Of a DNA stretch of 64,000 nucleotides, positions 1 to 8,095 are shown in pieces. Each line of letters starts with the position of its first letter. Within the stretch, counting starts at the first letter, position 1. A program made the position numbers and the translations under genes. The notes under the pieces were generated by a model. The model was given only the letters and a program-made list of their open reading frames with translations. It did no database searches and was not told where the DNA came from. This DNA is from Sediminispirochaeta bajacaliforniensis DSM 16054. GTDB lineage: Bacteria; Spirochaetota; Spirochaetia; DSM-16054; Sediminispirochaetaceae. The DNA lies in NCBI RefSeq assembly GCF_000378205.1, contig NZ_KB899418.1, positions 101,111 to 165,110 on the forward strand, read 5' to 3'.

Positions 1-1187
1 AGGCTCGTGGCCCAGTTGAGGAAGCGCACTCCCGCGGTGGCGGCCTCAACCCCGAGACCCTTCACCGCGTTGGCCCCGCCGCCGATCCGCTCCTGGAACA
101 CCGCCCAGGAGTTATTGAGCCCCTCCTGCCGCCGGGTGAGGGTGTCAGCCATCTTTCCGGCGTTATCCAGCGTCACCCCGGCGGAGTTGCTTACCGCATC
201 GAAGCCCGCCTCGAGATCCCCGAGGTTGGCCGTCAAGAGACTGACCGCCGGGCCCGCCTCGGTACCGAAGCCCCCGATCAAATCGTCGGAGGAGTACCCG
301 GCGGCCGAGATATTGCGGAGGGTCTGCATCAGATCGATACCACCCTCACTGGTCCGAGCCACGTCGAACCCGAGGCGCTCGCTGGCGGTCGACATCTGTG
401 CCAGGGCGCTCTTCATCGCCGTCCCCGCCTCAGCGCCGGTGATCATATTGGTGTTGAGCTGCCCGAGAGCCGCCGCCACTTGCTCCAGGGGAGCCTGAGC
501 GCTGACCGCCAGACCGCTCACGTTGGCAAAGCCCTGGGTAAACTGACCGAGATTCTCAAAGGCAAAGTAGTTCTGGGTGCCGGCGACGATATCGGAGAGC
601 CGCTGCATCTCCGTGCCCGCCTCGGCGGACTTGTCGCCCATGTTGTTGAAGATACCGGTGAGAGCGCTGGCGGCTTCCTGCAGGGATCCCCCGGTAGCCT
701 GCGCCAGGAGCGCCGCCTGTTCGGTGGCCGCAATACCCTGTTCAACAGTCAAACCGGAGGAGAGCATCGTATAGACCGAGTCGGCAAACTCCCTCGCCCC
801 AACCGATGCAATACTTCCCGCCTCACTGATCCCGCCGGCCATCTCTGCAGCGGCCTCCGCGATCCGCTCCATACTGCCGGCGGTGTCCCCGCCGATCGCG
901 TTGGTGTCGTTCAGGACGGTGGAAACCCGGGCCATTGAGACCTCGAACTCCGCAGCCACTTGACCTGGAACAGCCGTCAACTGCTGGAAGTTCCGGGCGA
1001 GCTCGCCCACCTCCATGGAGACCATCGACATATCGGCGGCAACGTCCAGCATACCGCCCGACTTTATTTCATCGGCGTACCCGTGAATTTCTCCCCGCAG
1101 CTCTTCGATCCGGCCTGCCGCCTGGCTGAAGCCGGAGGTAAACTGATCGCGGAAGAGTAGGGTTACCGATGTAACAAAGTCGCTCAC
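1..1187 (-). CDS. Phage tail tape measure protein (N-terminal part, runs off window)
   Basis: An uninterrupted minus-strand frame runs from a GTG at 1187 to the window edge, giving about 395 residues. The protein is rich in Ala, Gly, Ser, Thr and short amphipathic helices, with phrases such as SLQEAASALTGIFNNMGDK and TGAEAGTAMKSALAQM that are typical of the TP901-type tape measure core. It sets tail length during assembly around the chaperones encoded just upstream. GTG at 1187 follows the frameshifted chaperone stop at 1197 by 10 bp, with GAGGT ahead of it. The C-terminal part is outside the window. Confidence 0.88.
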   Translation of the reverse strand, partial: MSDFVTSVTLLFRDQFTSGFSQAAGRIEELRGEIHGYADEIKSGGMLDVAADMSMVSMEVGELARNFQQLTAVPGQVAAEFEVSMARVSTVLNDTNAIGGDTAGSMERIAEAAAEMAGGISEAGSIASVGAREFADSVYTMLSSGLTVEQGIAATEQAALLAQATGGSLQEAASALTGIFNNMGDKSAEAGTEMQRLSDIVAGTQNYFAFENLGQFTQGFANVSGLAVSAQAPLEQVAAALGQLNTNMITGAEAGTAMKSALAQMSTASERLGFDVARTSEGGIDLMQTLRNISAAGYSSDDLIGGFGTEAGPAVSLLTANLGDLEAGFDAVSNSAGVTLDNAGKMADTLTRRQEGLNNSWAVFQERIGGGANAVKGLGVEAATAGVRFLNWATS

Positions 1188-1196
1188 GCTGATACC

Positions 1197-1720
1197 TCAC
1201 CTACGTCCAAACGCCTGGGAGAGGACCGTAGCGATCGCCTCCGTCATGACGTTTACTTCGATGGACCGGGCCGCCTCGGCCTCGGCCATCTTCGCGTCTA
1301 CCGTCTCGAGGCTGAGCCCCGAGACATCCTCACCAAGAAACCGCCGGATAAACAGCCGGCGGTAGGTGAAGGCGTTTACAGCTTGCGCTTGGTCACGCTG
1401 GTGCTGTTGCCGCCGCCGAAAAAAGGGACAATGTTCTGGTCGTTGAACTTACCGACCGCCAGGGGATAGTCCTTGAGCTCCTTCATCACCTCGATCGGCT
1501 CGGGGTGCACGATGAGAGAGGCCAGGAGGTTCTGGTTGGCGGCCATAGGGTCACGACCGGCCCCCTGCATCATCACTTCGGCGTCCGCGTTGGTCGGCTC
1601 CCGGAAGATGAACTCCACCTTCTGAAGCTCGTCGTTGCGGTCCTTGTAGGTAATGGAACCCTCGTAGACGGTCCCGTGGGCGGCTTTCAGCTCAGCCAGT
1701 TTTTCCTTTGTCACATCCAT
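1197..1720 (-). CDS. Tail assembly chaperone, -1 frameshift fusion (about 173 aa)
   Basis: Shifting by -1 at the heptamer CCCTTTT (1427 down to 1421) leaves the upstream frame after about 97 codons and continues for 76 codons to a TGA at 1199-1197. The extension contains FTYRRLFIRRFLGEDVSG and an Ala/Glu-rich helical end; it has no start of its own with a ribosome binding site. Length and arrangement match the gpG/gpGT-type double product known for lambda and the gp41/gp42 products of Mu-like phages. The next gene, tape measure, begins 10 bp downstream. Confidence 0.8.
1376..1720 (-). CDS. Tail assembly chaperone, short form (Mu gp41-like)
   Basis: 114 residues, acidic and soluble. It lies between tail tube and tape measure, the standard place of tail assembly chaperones in long-tailed phages. 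The final 17 codons overlap a second open frame, and the end of the gene carries a slippery heptamer (see the separate entry), so this is the product of normal termination. The chaperone is expected to coat the tape measure before tube polymerisation. Assignment rests on position, size and the frameshift signal more than on residue-level recognition. Confidence 0.82.
   Translation of the reverse strand: MDVTKEKLAELKAAHGTVYEGSITYKDRNDELQKVEFIFREPTNADAEVMMQGAGRDPMAANQNLLASLIVHPEPIEVMKELKDYPLAVGKFNDQNIVPFFGGGNSTSVTKRKL
1421..1427 (-). other. Programmed -1 frameshift slippery site CCCTTTT
   Basis: In the zero frame the codons read GTC CCT TTT TTC; the heptamer C CCT TTT fits X XXY YYZ, so both tRNAs can re-pair after a -1 slip as CCC TTT. 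A GC-rich stretch follows at once and could form a stimulatory structure. The new frame stays open for 230 bp. Confidence 0.8.
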
Positions 1721-1755
1721 TGATCATTGCTCCTTTGTGTCACGCCGGATCCGGC

Positions 1756-2187
1756 CTACGGAATAGGAATGTAGGCCGGCTGTCCGTTCAGAATCGGGAT
1801 GGTCACCTGCTTACCGGTGATCTCCATCATCACTTCACTGTCCTTGCTGCTCTTTCGCGGCACCTCGGTGATCTTCACCGTGATGGTGTCCACTATCGGC
1901 GCCTGGCCAACCGCCCCGTAGGTGATCACCACCGGTATCGGCGGCGCCCCCAGGATGCCGGTGGCGGCCATCGACTTGTTGAGCAGCTCGAACTCCGCTA
2001 GGGACATAGTCGCCTTGAAGTCGCCCTCAAAGGCTTTGTGCACCACACCCCGGGGGGTGCCGGTCTTGTCCGTCTGCACATCCACGTCCTTTTTCACGCT
2101 GTAGCTCACGTCCTCCAGGCTCATCACCATGCCGGTCGGGAGCATCACCTTGGCCGACTCGTGGTCGTATACGACTCCGTTAATCAT
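1756..2187 (-). CDS. Phage tail tube protein (Mu gpM-like)
   Basis: 143 residues, beta-rich, directly downstream of the sheath gene and upstream of the tail chaperone, which is the invariant place of the tube protein in contractile tails. It starts MINGVVYDHESAKVMLPTG and contains SYSVKKDVDVQTDKTGTPRG, which resembles the strand pattern of Mu M-type tube subunits. It should polymerise inside the sheath as hexameric rings. Starts from ATG at 2187, 11 bp after the sheath stop. Confidence 0.8.
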   Translation of the reverse strand: MINGVVYDHESAKVMLPTGMVMSLEDVSYSVKKDVDVQTDKTGTPRGVVHKAFEGDFKATMSLAEFELLNKSMAATGILGAPPIPVVITYGAVGQAPIVDTITVKITEVPRKSSKDSEVMMEITGKQVTIPILNGQPAYIPIP

Positions 2188-2197
2188 CCGTTACCTC

Positions 2198-3625
2198 CTA
2201 CGCCAGCAGCGGGTTGTGATACGAGATCACGTTCTCGATGTGGCTCATCTTTCCAAGCGGGGTGATCCGAATCCGAGTCACGATCTGCTCGGTCGAGAGA
2301 ATGTCCTGCATTGGATCGATGTACACCGTCCCGCCGGAGATCTCACCGCCGTTCACCATCTGGTCAAGCGGCTGCTCGGAGATCTTCTTGAACATCTCGA
2401 TGCCTTCCAGGGAGCCGTCCGCGCCCACCTCCACCGTGTCATTGAGGTAGGTCATCTGCGCATCCCGCACCAGCTTGCACGCCTTGTCCATCACCCGGCG
2501 CCGCTCCTCCAGCTTGTAATCGCTAACGTCTTCGGCGAGCATCTTGCCGCTGGTGATGTAGGTCCCGGTGAGCCCGATGTAGTGCCGGGCAGTCACATAC
2601 CCGGCGTCCGCCAGGGCCTTGATATGGCCCTCGTTCAGGTCGGTCGGAAGGATCTCGACTACGCCGGGGATCCCGCCGTACTTCACCGCATCGATCGGCT
2701 CGTGCGGCTCCCGCCGTGCGGAAAGCCCGGTCCCCAGACCAATCAGCCCCCGCTCATCCACGGCGCCGGCCGGATCAACTTCCATCACCCATCCGGCGTA
2801 CACCTGCACCCGACCGCCCACGGTACTGCCGCGCTCGGATCCGGCCAGGGCCGCCACCCACTCGCTGGTGGTCTCGGCGTCTCCCACATACCGCGCCTGG
2901 CACTTGAAGTGGATGTAGCGGTGGTTCGCTTCGGCACCGGCCGCTTTCACCGCCAGGGAAGCCCACAACGGGGACGCACTCACCCCGGCGATGCTGATCC
3001 ACTCGTAGGCGTATGCGCTCTCGAGCAGGGTATCCACCGCCGCCAGAACCTCGGCGTTGGTCGCCGTCGGAGCGGTAGCGGAGAAGCTCCACTCGTCATC
3101 CACCTCAAACTGCGCTTCGTCGCCGCTGGGCGTGCCTTCTGAGAAGGTGAGGGTGATACCAGTCCCGGGAATCTCAAAGGTCCCCGGCGTGTCGGGAACC
3201 GTATACTTCTTGCTCAACACCCCGTCGATCTCCACCCGGAAGACCGCCTCGTTCAGGGCGCCGGCTTCCACGATCACGACCTTCACGTCGTACTCGTTCC
3301 GCGGCGTTCCCGCCGCCGCAACCGATCCGACGCCCGCGTTGGCGCTGCCGGCGGTAACCGACCCGACCGTACCCGGCGTGGTGCCCTCCAGGGCCACCGC
3401 GTAGCAGATCGTCCCGGCCACGCTCAAGGCGCTGACCACAAGATCCCGCAGGGGACCGTCGCCCAGAGCCTCGGCCGCGTCTCCGGGATCGGTGAAAATC
3501 TGAATCCCGCCGCCGTAATTGGCGGCCACCCCGACCGCGCCAAAGATGCCGGTCGCATCGGCGCCACGGGCGCCCAGGGCGCCGTCGAGGATCTTGTTCT
3601 TTACATCAGGAAGCCCGCTTGCCAT
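2198..3625 (-). CDS. Phage tail sheath protein (DUF2586-like)
   Basis: 475 residues, normal for a sheath subunit of Mu-like phages. The C-terminal 150 residues hold the conserved core: GYVTARHYIGLTGTYITSG, a run of RRVMDKACKLVRDAQ, and a beta-rich end with IDPMQDILSTEQIVTRIRITPLG. The middle, from about residue 75 to 210, is a Gly/Ala/Thr-rich domain likely to decorate the outer surface. The protein forms the contractile outer tail layer. The start overlaps the end of the small upstream gene by 20 bp. Confidence 0.85.
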   Translation of the reverse strand: MASGLPDVKNKILDGALGARGADATGIFGAVGVAANYGGGIQIFTDPGDAAEALGDGPLRDLVVSALSVAGTICYAVALEGTTPGTVGSVTAGSANAGVGSVAAAGTPRNEYDVKVVIVEAGALNEAVFRVEIDGVLSKKYTVPDTPGTFEIPGTGITLTFSEGTPSGDEAQFEVDDEWSFSATAPTATNAEVLAAVDTLLESAYAYEWISIAGVSASPLWASLAVKAAGAEANHRYIHFKCQARYVGDAETTSEWVAALAGSERGSTVGGRVQVYAGWVMEVDPAGAVDERGLIGLGTGLSARREPHEPIDAVKYGGIPGVVEILPTDLNEGHIKALADAGYVTARHYIGLTGTYITSGKMLAEDVSDYKLEERRRVMDKACKLVRDAQMTYLNDTVEVGADGSLEGIEMFKKISEQPLDQMVNGGEISGGTVYIDPMQDILSTEQIVTRIRITPLGKMSHIENVISYHNPLLA

Positions 3626-3881
3626 CTACTCCCCCTTTCTCGAAAGCCCAGACCGCCGCATCGAAGGTCTTCTTGTCCACCTTCTTGCCGGCGCTCCATC
3701 GCTGTGCCTCACAGACCCCGGCAAATACCGCAGGATCCAGCGCGGCGCCCAGTTCCTCGATTGGATATCTGGCGCTCTGGCTGCCCTTGGCCTCCTTGGT
3801 CTCCTCTTTCTTTCCGGTCGCCGTAGCATCTGCGCTCTTTGCGTCCGTTGTGCTCGAGCCGCTCTTATCGGCCATGATCAC
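3606..3881 (-). CDS. Small prophage protein upstream of sheath, unknown function
   Basis: 91 residues from GTG 3881 (or ATG 3875, which has GGAGGGA ahead of it). The first 35 residues are a low-complexity Ser/Thr/Ala/Lys/Glu segment, followed by a compact domain with YPIEELGAALDPAVFAGVCE and a Trp-containing end. The position matches the small gene (gp38 class) between gp37 and the sheath in Mu, but I see no clear family signature. It overlaps both neighbours, so it is translated as part of the late tail operon. Confidence 0.65.
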   Translation of the reverse strand: MIMADKSGSSTTDAKSADATATGKKEETKEAKGSQSARYPIEELGAALDPAVFAGVCEAQRWSAGKKVDKKTFDAAVWAFEKGGVDGKRAS

Positions 3882-4804
3882 GTCCCTCCTTCATCTGGGT
3901 TGGTATCTGCATCCCGGATCACCGGCACCTGCTCGGCCGGGCCAGCCAGGACCCCATTCATCTCCACCTCGGCGCCTGCAACGTAGGCCCCGTGAGACTC
4001 CTTATATTGGGCGCTCATCTTACGGACTTTCACCGGCTGGCTCTGGTCCAGGTACACCCACTCCCGGGGAAGCTCGCCCACAAACGCCAGGAGCGCCTCG
4101 TCCGCCTCCGCCTCGCTTCGGGCCCAGAACTCCACCGTCACCGGCCAGCTCCGAAGCCCTCGGGACTCCCGCTTCCACAGGTTGTCCTGCTCGTCCCGGA
4201 ACTTGCACGTACTCGCTCCCTTGGTGGTGATCGACCCATCACCATGGGTCACCGTCACAAAGGGAAGCGGCCCGGTCTGCAGCAGCCTGCGCCGCTCATG
4301 CTCGGTATAGCCAAAGAGCCACACCCCTGCCCCTCCCGGAACGCAGGAGGCCAACACCCCGTCAAAAAAGGTGTTCGCCGCGCCCACCAGGCTGGAGTCC
4401 ACCACCGGCGGATCACCCCACGCCAGGGGAGGCCAGGCAGTAGTCACCGCCCACAACGTGGCGCCGACTTTCCCGATCTTCGCGTCGTACAGACTCTGGG
4501 TCTGCACATCCAGCGGCGCCCGGTCAACTCCCGGGAGACTCCGCAACGTCTCCTCCACCGTGTCCAGGATCGGAAGCAGATCCGGCCCGTTGGGCCGTCC
4601 CAGGACATACACCGCCAGGCGTATACCGTCCTCGGCTCGCCCCAACACCGCCACCAGGACCGCCGGCAGCGTACTGAACCGCCGCCGGATCTCCTCCTCA
4701 TCCATCGCCCCGGGGTGCACATCCACGTACACCTTCGGGCGGCGCCCGGAAAACGCCGTCGTCAGCGCCGCCGCCGCGCTCGTTCTCGCTTCGGTCAGCG
4801 TCAC
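3878..4804 (-). CDS. Mu gp37-like (DUF1834) protein with extra C-terminal domain
   Basis: 308 residues from a GTG that overlaps the upstream stop as GTGA. The first 170 residues resemble the gp37/DUF1834 family, with the fold pattern around LPAVLVAVLGRAEDG and a second half predicting tail-completion contacts. DUF1834 proteins are normally about 190 residues, so the last 130 residues (phrases FVTVTHGDGSITTKGAS and SWPVTVEFWARSEAEADEAL) look like an additional head-tail connector or tail-completion domain fused to it. It acts at the head-tail junction by inference from gene order. Confidence 0.65.
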   Translation of the reverse strand: MTLTEARTSAAAALTTAFSGRRPKVYVDVHPGAMDEEEIRRRFSTLPAVLVAVLGRAEDGIRLAVYVLGRPNGPDLLPILDTVEETLRSLPGVDRAPLDVQTQSLYDAKIGKVGATLWAVTTAWPPLAWGDPPVVDSSLVGAANTFFDGVLASCVPGGAGVWLFGYTEHERRRLLQTGPLPFVTVTHGDGSITTKGASTCKFRDEQDNLWKRESRGLRSWPVTVEFWARSEAEADEALLAFVGELPREWVYLDQSQPVKVRKMSAQYKESHGAYVAGAEVEMNGVLAGPAEQVPVIRDADTNPDEGGT

Positions 4805-5271
4805 AGCATCCCCCCGGATGTTCGTCTCACAAACTCAGTCATAACCGTCACCAGGTCCTCCTGATTTTCCCGGGAGATCCCCAGGTACGGCCGGGCCGGA
4901 ATGTTTTTCGCCGGCCACCCTTCCTGGTGGACCCCGGCGTAGACCAGCCGACTCCCGATGGAAAGCCTTCCGCCGGAGACCCGGCTGGAGATACTTTCGT
5001 ACAGCCCGGGGCCCCCGCCTCTCAGGATCGATGCACCCGGGTTGTACTTCCGCTGCCGCTCGGCGTAGCGGGGGCTCCATGACTTCCAGGCGCTGCCGTC
5101 CGGCCCCACCTTCTCGTCAAACCGTTCCTTGGTCTGGCCCTCCAGCTCGACACCGAGCTCGTGGAGCAACTGCGCCTGATCCATGGTCTTGAGGCGGTTC
5201 ATCGCCACCGCCAGATCACCGGTCAGACCGTCAAGCTCTGAAAGATCCAGTTCAAAGGCTGAACCTGGCAC
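4801..5271 (-). CDS. Phage virion morphogenesis protein (Mu gpG-like)
   Basis: 156 residues. The segment WKSWSPRYAERQRKYNPGASILRGG, read in pieces (WSPRYAERQ, then ILRGGGPGLYESI), and the ending NIPARPYLGIS are hallmarks of the gpG tail-completion/morphogenesis family, in which the ARPxLG motif is near-invariant. In Mu the protein acts in joining head and tail. Located after gp36 and before gp37-like, which is the standard FluMu order. Confidence 0.85.
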   Translation of the reverse strand: MPGSAFELDLSELDGLTGDLAVAMNRLKTMDQAQLLHELGVELEGQTKERFDEKVGPDGSAWKSWSPRYAERQRKYNPGASILRGGGPGLYESISSRVSGGRLSIGSRLVYAGVHQEGWPAKNIPARPYLGISRENQEDLVTVMTEFVRRTSGGML

Positions 5272-5274
5272 CGC

Positions 5275-5679
5275 TTACACCTCCGGCTCTTCGCCGCGGA
5301 TCCACGTCGCCGATCCCTCGACAATCGCCGCCTCAACCGCGTCGGACTGGTACGCATCCATACCGCCGCCGAGCTCGCTGAGCATCCGCATGGACGCCGC
5401 GTGCCGCTTTGCCAGGACATCCTCCCCGCCGGTCGTCGCATCGAAGATAGAGAACAACGCCAGATCCAGAGAGATCGACCGCAGCACCCCCTCCAGTCGG
5501 GCGGGGGGCGCGATCGGCGTACCATCATCGGCCAGGAGCTCCGGCAGATACGCCCGAATCACTCCGGCGGCATCCTCAATCGCCGCCTCGATCCGGGTGG
5601 TATCAGGGTCCCCGTTGGCATCCCGGGGGACATGATCGCCCGCCCGGGTAAGAAACTCACTGACCGTGATGTAGGTCAT
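5275..5679 (-). CDS. Mu gp36-like head-tail connector (DUF1320)
   Basis: 134 residues. It begins MTYITVSEFLTRAGDH and carries TRIEAAIEDAAGVIRAYLP, followed by a helical segment with SISLDLALFSIFDA, the pattern of DUF1320 proteins that form the connector ring below the portal. Stop and start of the neighbouring gene overlap (5679/5676), so it is translationally coupled. Confidence 0.85.
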   Translation of the reverse strand: MTYITVSEFLTRAGDHVPRDANGDPDTTRIEAAIEDAAGVIRAYLPELLADDGTPIAPPARLEGVLRSISLDLALFSIFDATTGGEDVLAKRHAASMRMLSELGGGMDAYQSDAVEAAIVEGSATWIRGEEPEV

Positions 5680-5993
5680 GCAGCGTCACCTCCGGTATCA
5701 CCGGAACCGTCACCGCCCTCGGACCCGTCGTCACCGGAAGACCCGCTTCCGCCGCCGGCGGCCGCCGCCGCGTCGTCGGGAGTCTTCAGGTCCAGGTGCG
5801 GGTCCACCATCAGAAGCGCCAGGGTCTCCCGGTCGGTGGTGTACTCGGCCATCTGCCGGGTAAACACCAGTCCGCCCCGCCGGTACTTGGGGTAGGGAGT
5901 CGTATGGCGCCCCTGGAAGGTCAGCTTTTCGCCGCCCTTCTTGTCGTTGGAGGCGGAGCCCGAGGGCCCCGCCTTGCTATTCTTTGCAGCCAT
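5676..5993 (-). CDS. HI1506-related prophage protein
   Basis: 105 residues between the major head protein and gp36, the same place as HI1506 in the Haemophilus FluMu prophage. A central conserved-looking block (YRRGGLVFTRQMAEYTTDRETLALLMVDP in two pieces) is flanked by a Lys/Ser/Gly-rich N terminus and a strongly acidic Gly/Ser/Asp tail of about 30 residues. A head decoration or completion role is likely but not demonstrated by the sequence. Confidence 0.7.
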   Translation of the reverse strand: MAAKNSKAGPSGSASNDKKGGEKLTFQGRHTTPYPKYRRGGLVFTRQMAEYTTDRETLALLMVDPHLDLKTPDDAAAAAGGGSGSSGDDGSEGGDGSGDTGGDAA

Positions 5994-6006
5994 CAGTTCA
6001 CCTCAC

Positions 6007-6918
6007 CTACGCCAGCCAGGGAGTCACGAGCACGTCAACCGCCTTGTAGTTGGGGTTGCTCGCACCGTCCGCCTTGTACTGGGCGAGGATGAGCTCGTTG
6101 GCGGTCGCCCGCAGCGACGGCGGAACCACCAGAAGATCGGGAGTCAGGTTCAGCGGATCACCGCCGTCGGCCTTGAACTCCATCATCATCTTCATCGCCG
6201 CGTTGAAGTTGGTCTCGCTCAGAGTGTCCCGAGCGGCCACGGCCATCTGCCAGAACCCGTACCCGAAGGCCCGACGTGCGCGCACGCCGTAGAGGTACTT
6301 GTCCTTCATGAACACCGTGTCCTGCTTGGGATCGGTGATCGTCTCGAACTCCGCCTTGGTCCGCTCCTGGAAAATGAGCGGCTTTACCGGCTTCTTGGTG
6401 TGAAGCAGGAACCACGCCGGTTCTGTGGTTGTTCCGGGGTTGAGGATGTTGGCGGTCGCCGTGTCGGAACCGCTGCCGTCTACCTCATCGTTCACCGGAT
6501 GGTCGGTGTCGAAGAAGTTCTGCCCGTCGTAGCAGAGCGCCGCGAATCCGCCGACCAGGAGGGCGTAGATGTTGCGGTCGATGTGGTTCATCGCCTCCTC
6601 GCCCATGCTCTCGACGATCGGGGCGTACATGCCCAGGTTGTCGTCCTCGATGTCCGCCCGGTCTACGTCCACGGTGGACTCGAACTTCTTGTTCGCCAGG
6701 CTGTAGGCGTGCTCCGCCATACTCTTGAGCACACGATCGCCTACCCATTCCCGCATCGCCGGGAACTTGCCGAGCCACCCGTAGGTGTTCTCCGCGCCGC
6801 CGGAGGGGATCCGGGTTGCCAGGCGCTTCCACTCCTGGGGAGCGCTGCCGAGCCCTTTCTGGAACAGCTTGCTGAACTGCTTCCGCAGGGCCTCAATAGT
6901 TGAATCTTTGACGATCAC
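6007..6918 (-). CDS. Major head subunit (Mu gpT-like)
   Basis: 303 residues, the usual length of gpT. Recognisable family blocks include the ATRIPSGGAENTYGWLGKFP region, MREWVGDRVLKSM, ALLVGGFAALCYDGQNFFD and the C-terminal LLVVPPSLRATANELIL. It builds the icosahedral shell and is preceded, as in Mu, by the protease/scaffold gene, whose stop overlaps its GTG start as GTGA. Confidence 0.93.
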   Translation of the reverse strand: MIVKDSTIEALRKQFSKLFQKGLGSAPQEWKRLATRIPSGGAENTYGWLGKFPAMREWVGDRVLKSMAEHAYSLANKKFESTVDVDRADIEDDNLGMYAPIVESMGEEAMNHIDRNIYALLVGGFAALCYDGQNFFDTDHPVNDEVDGSGSDTATANILNPGTTTEPAWFLLHTKKPVKPLIFQERTKAEFETITDPKQDTVFMKDKYLYGVRARRAFGYGFWQMAVAARDTLSETNFNAAMKMMMEFKADGGDPLNLTPDLLVVPPSLRATANELILAQYKADGASNPNYKAVDVLVTPWLA

Positions 6919-7400
6919 GAGTTGTCCTCCTCTTCATTGAGCCCCAGCTGCCGGGCGATCTCCGCCTCCTCGGCGTTGAGCTCTTTGGTGTCCGCCGCAC
7001 TACCGGCCGGCGCCACACTGGTGCCGGAGACCACTTCCGGGGCGGTCTTCACAAACTCACTGAAGGCGTTGAGGCCCTCACGAGTCGTGCACTGCGCCGC
7101 GTAGTAGTCCTTGGACGCCGGAGCGATCTTCCGGGAGGCGATCGCCGCGTTGATCGCGGTCTCTGCCTCCGCCTTGAGCTCGGCGCTTTCCTTGTCCTTG
7201 AGGGCCTTCTCGGCCTCCTCAGCACGATTGAGAACCGTCTGGTAGTCCGCCTTGGGTACCATGTCGTTCTTCCCTTCCGCCGGCGATCCGCCGGCCCCTT
7301 GCGCGTTCTGCGCCGTTTTCAGGCGTTCAACCGCCTGCAGCGCCTGCGCCTCGTCGGCGTCGGCGTTCAAGCCCAGCGCCTTCAAAATCTTCTCGAGCAC
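6915..7400 (-). CDS. Nested in-frame scaffold protein (Mu gpZ-like)
   Basis: Inside the protease gene a strong GGAGGAG lies five bases ahead of an in-frame GTG at 7400, giving a 161-residue product (start MLEKILKALGLNADADEAQ) that contains only the coiled-coil scaffold half. Mu makes its scaffold gpZ from exactly such an internal start within gene I, so this copy very probably does the same. High Ala/Glu/Lys content and the lack of hydrophobic core fit a scaffold. Confidence 0.75.
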   Translation of the reverse strand: MLEKILKALGLNADADEAQALQAVERLKTAQNAQGAGGSPAEGKNDMVPKADYQTVLNRAEEAEKALKDKESAELKAEAETAINAAIASRKIAPASKDYYAAQCTTREGLNAFSEFVKTAPEVVSGTSVAPAGSAADTKELNAEEAEIARQLGLNEEEDNS

Positions 7401-7871
7401 GTTTTCTCCTCCTTCGTCCGTCTCGCTATTGAGTCCGGGGACTTCCAGATTTGGGTTGTTGGTGAGCGCCACGGACTTGACGAACAGGATCTCGCCGTCC
7501 GGGCCCAGTCGATATGCTGGTGAGTAGTAGCGGTACTCCGCCGCCTCCAGGGCGCCCTTGCCCCGCTCGGTCCATTCCACCCTGCCCATGAGAGCGCCGT
7601 CGGACTCCGAGAGCTCCGTGATCCAGCCGTAGGCCGGGGAGGGATCTCCCAAAGGAGCCTTGAGCTCCTGGGCGTGATTGACATCGATCGGGATGTGGAG
7701 ACTCCGTTCCTGGAACGCCTGGATGAGCCGGGCCGGGCCGGGGTTTCTAAAACTCCGCCCGTCCCGCCCCACCACTACGGCGCCGGCAGGAACCAGTGGA
7801 ATCCACTCAGGCAAGGAGGCCGGAACCTGAGGTAGCTGGTTGTTAAGCCCGAGGGCTATTGCCGTTTTCAC
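6915..7871 (-). CDS. Prohead protease/scaffold (Mu gpI-like)
   Basis: 318 residues from GTG 7871. A longer frame begins with TTG at 7901, but the family usually starts MKTAIA, which is what follows 7871, a GGGAAG lies just ahead, and the late-promoter motif then sits 36 bp upstream, the same distance as in the other two late units. Residues up to about 150 form the protease domain (VPAGAVVVGRDGRSF, IPIDVNHAQELKAP with the Asn-His pair, and KSVALTNNPNLEVPG). The second half is a charged coiled-coil scaffold that also has its own internal start. Confidence 0.88.
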   Translation of the reverse strand: MKTAIALGLNNQLPQVPASLPEWIPLVPAGAVVVGRDGRSFRNPGPARLIQAFQERSLHIPIDVNHAQELKAPLGDPSPAYGWITELSESDGALMGRVEWTERGKGALEAAEYRYYSPAYRLGPDGEILFVKSVALTNNPNLEVPGLNSETDEGGENVLEKILKALGLNADADEAQALQAVERLKTAQNAQGAGGSPAEGKNDMVPKADYQTVLNRAEEAEKALKDKESAELKAEAETAINAAIASRKIAPASKDYYAAQCTTREGLNAFSEFVKTAPEVVSGTSVAPAGSAADTKELNAEEAEIARQLGLNEEEDNS

Positions 7872-7906
7872 GCTTCCCACGATAGCCGCGGGGGAGGTCA
7901 AACATA

Positions 7907-7924
7907 ACGTACGACCCCTTAGTA
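7907..7924 (-). promoter_or_regulatory. Late-promoter motif, copy 1 (head/tail unit)
   Basis: Minus strand reads TACTAAGGGGTCGTACGT, matching TACTAAGNNNTCGTACGT shared with copies at 17467 and 25129. Its proximal edge is 36 bp ahead of the protease start at 7871. The leader after it also shares GCGGCTATC and GGGAAGC blocks with the other copies. Probably the binding site of the Mor-type activator encoded at 8096. Confidence 0.8.
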
Positions 7925-7981
7925 ATTGTCCCTACTAACGGGCCGCAATCGGCTCGCCCGGCAGCGATTTCCTCCGGGCAC

Positions 7982-8006
7982 AAAAAAAGCACCCTCTCTG
8001 GGGTGC
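7982..8006 (-). terminator. Rho-independent terminator of the early operon
   Basis: Stem gcaccc (7989-7994) pairs with gggtgc (8001-8006) around a six-base loop; on the minus strand it is followed by seven T residues. It lies just after the Mor gene and isolates the early transcript from the late head promoter. Confidence 0.9.
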
Positions 8007-8095
8007 CTGGTGGTCTGAGCCTCTCGGCAGATTCTTTTATAAAGGTTTTACAACCGCCTCACAGCGGCTTTCGGCGGAAACTGGTACTTGGACCC

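Noticed and set aside
7871..7901. Upstream TTG (7901) as start of the protease gene
   Set aside because: It would lie six bases from the late-promoter motif and lacks a Shine-Dalgarno; the GTG at 7871 fits the family start and the spacing of the other two late units.
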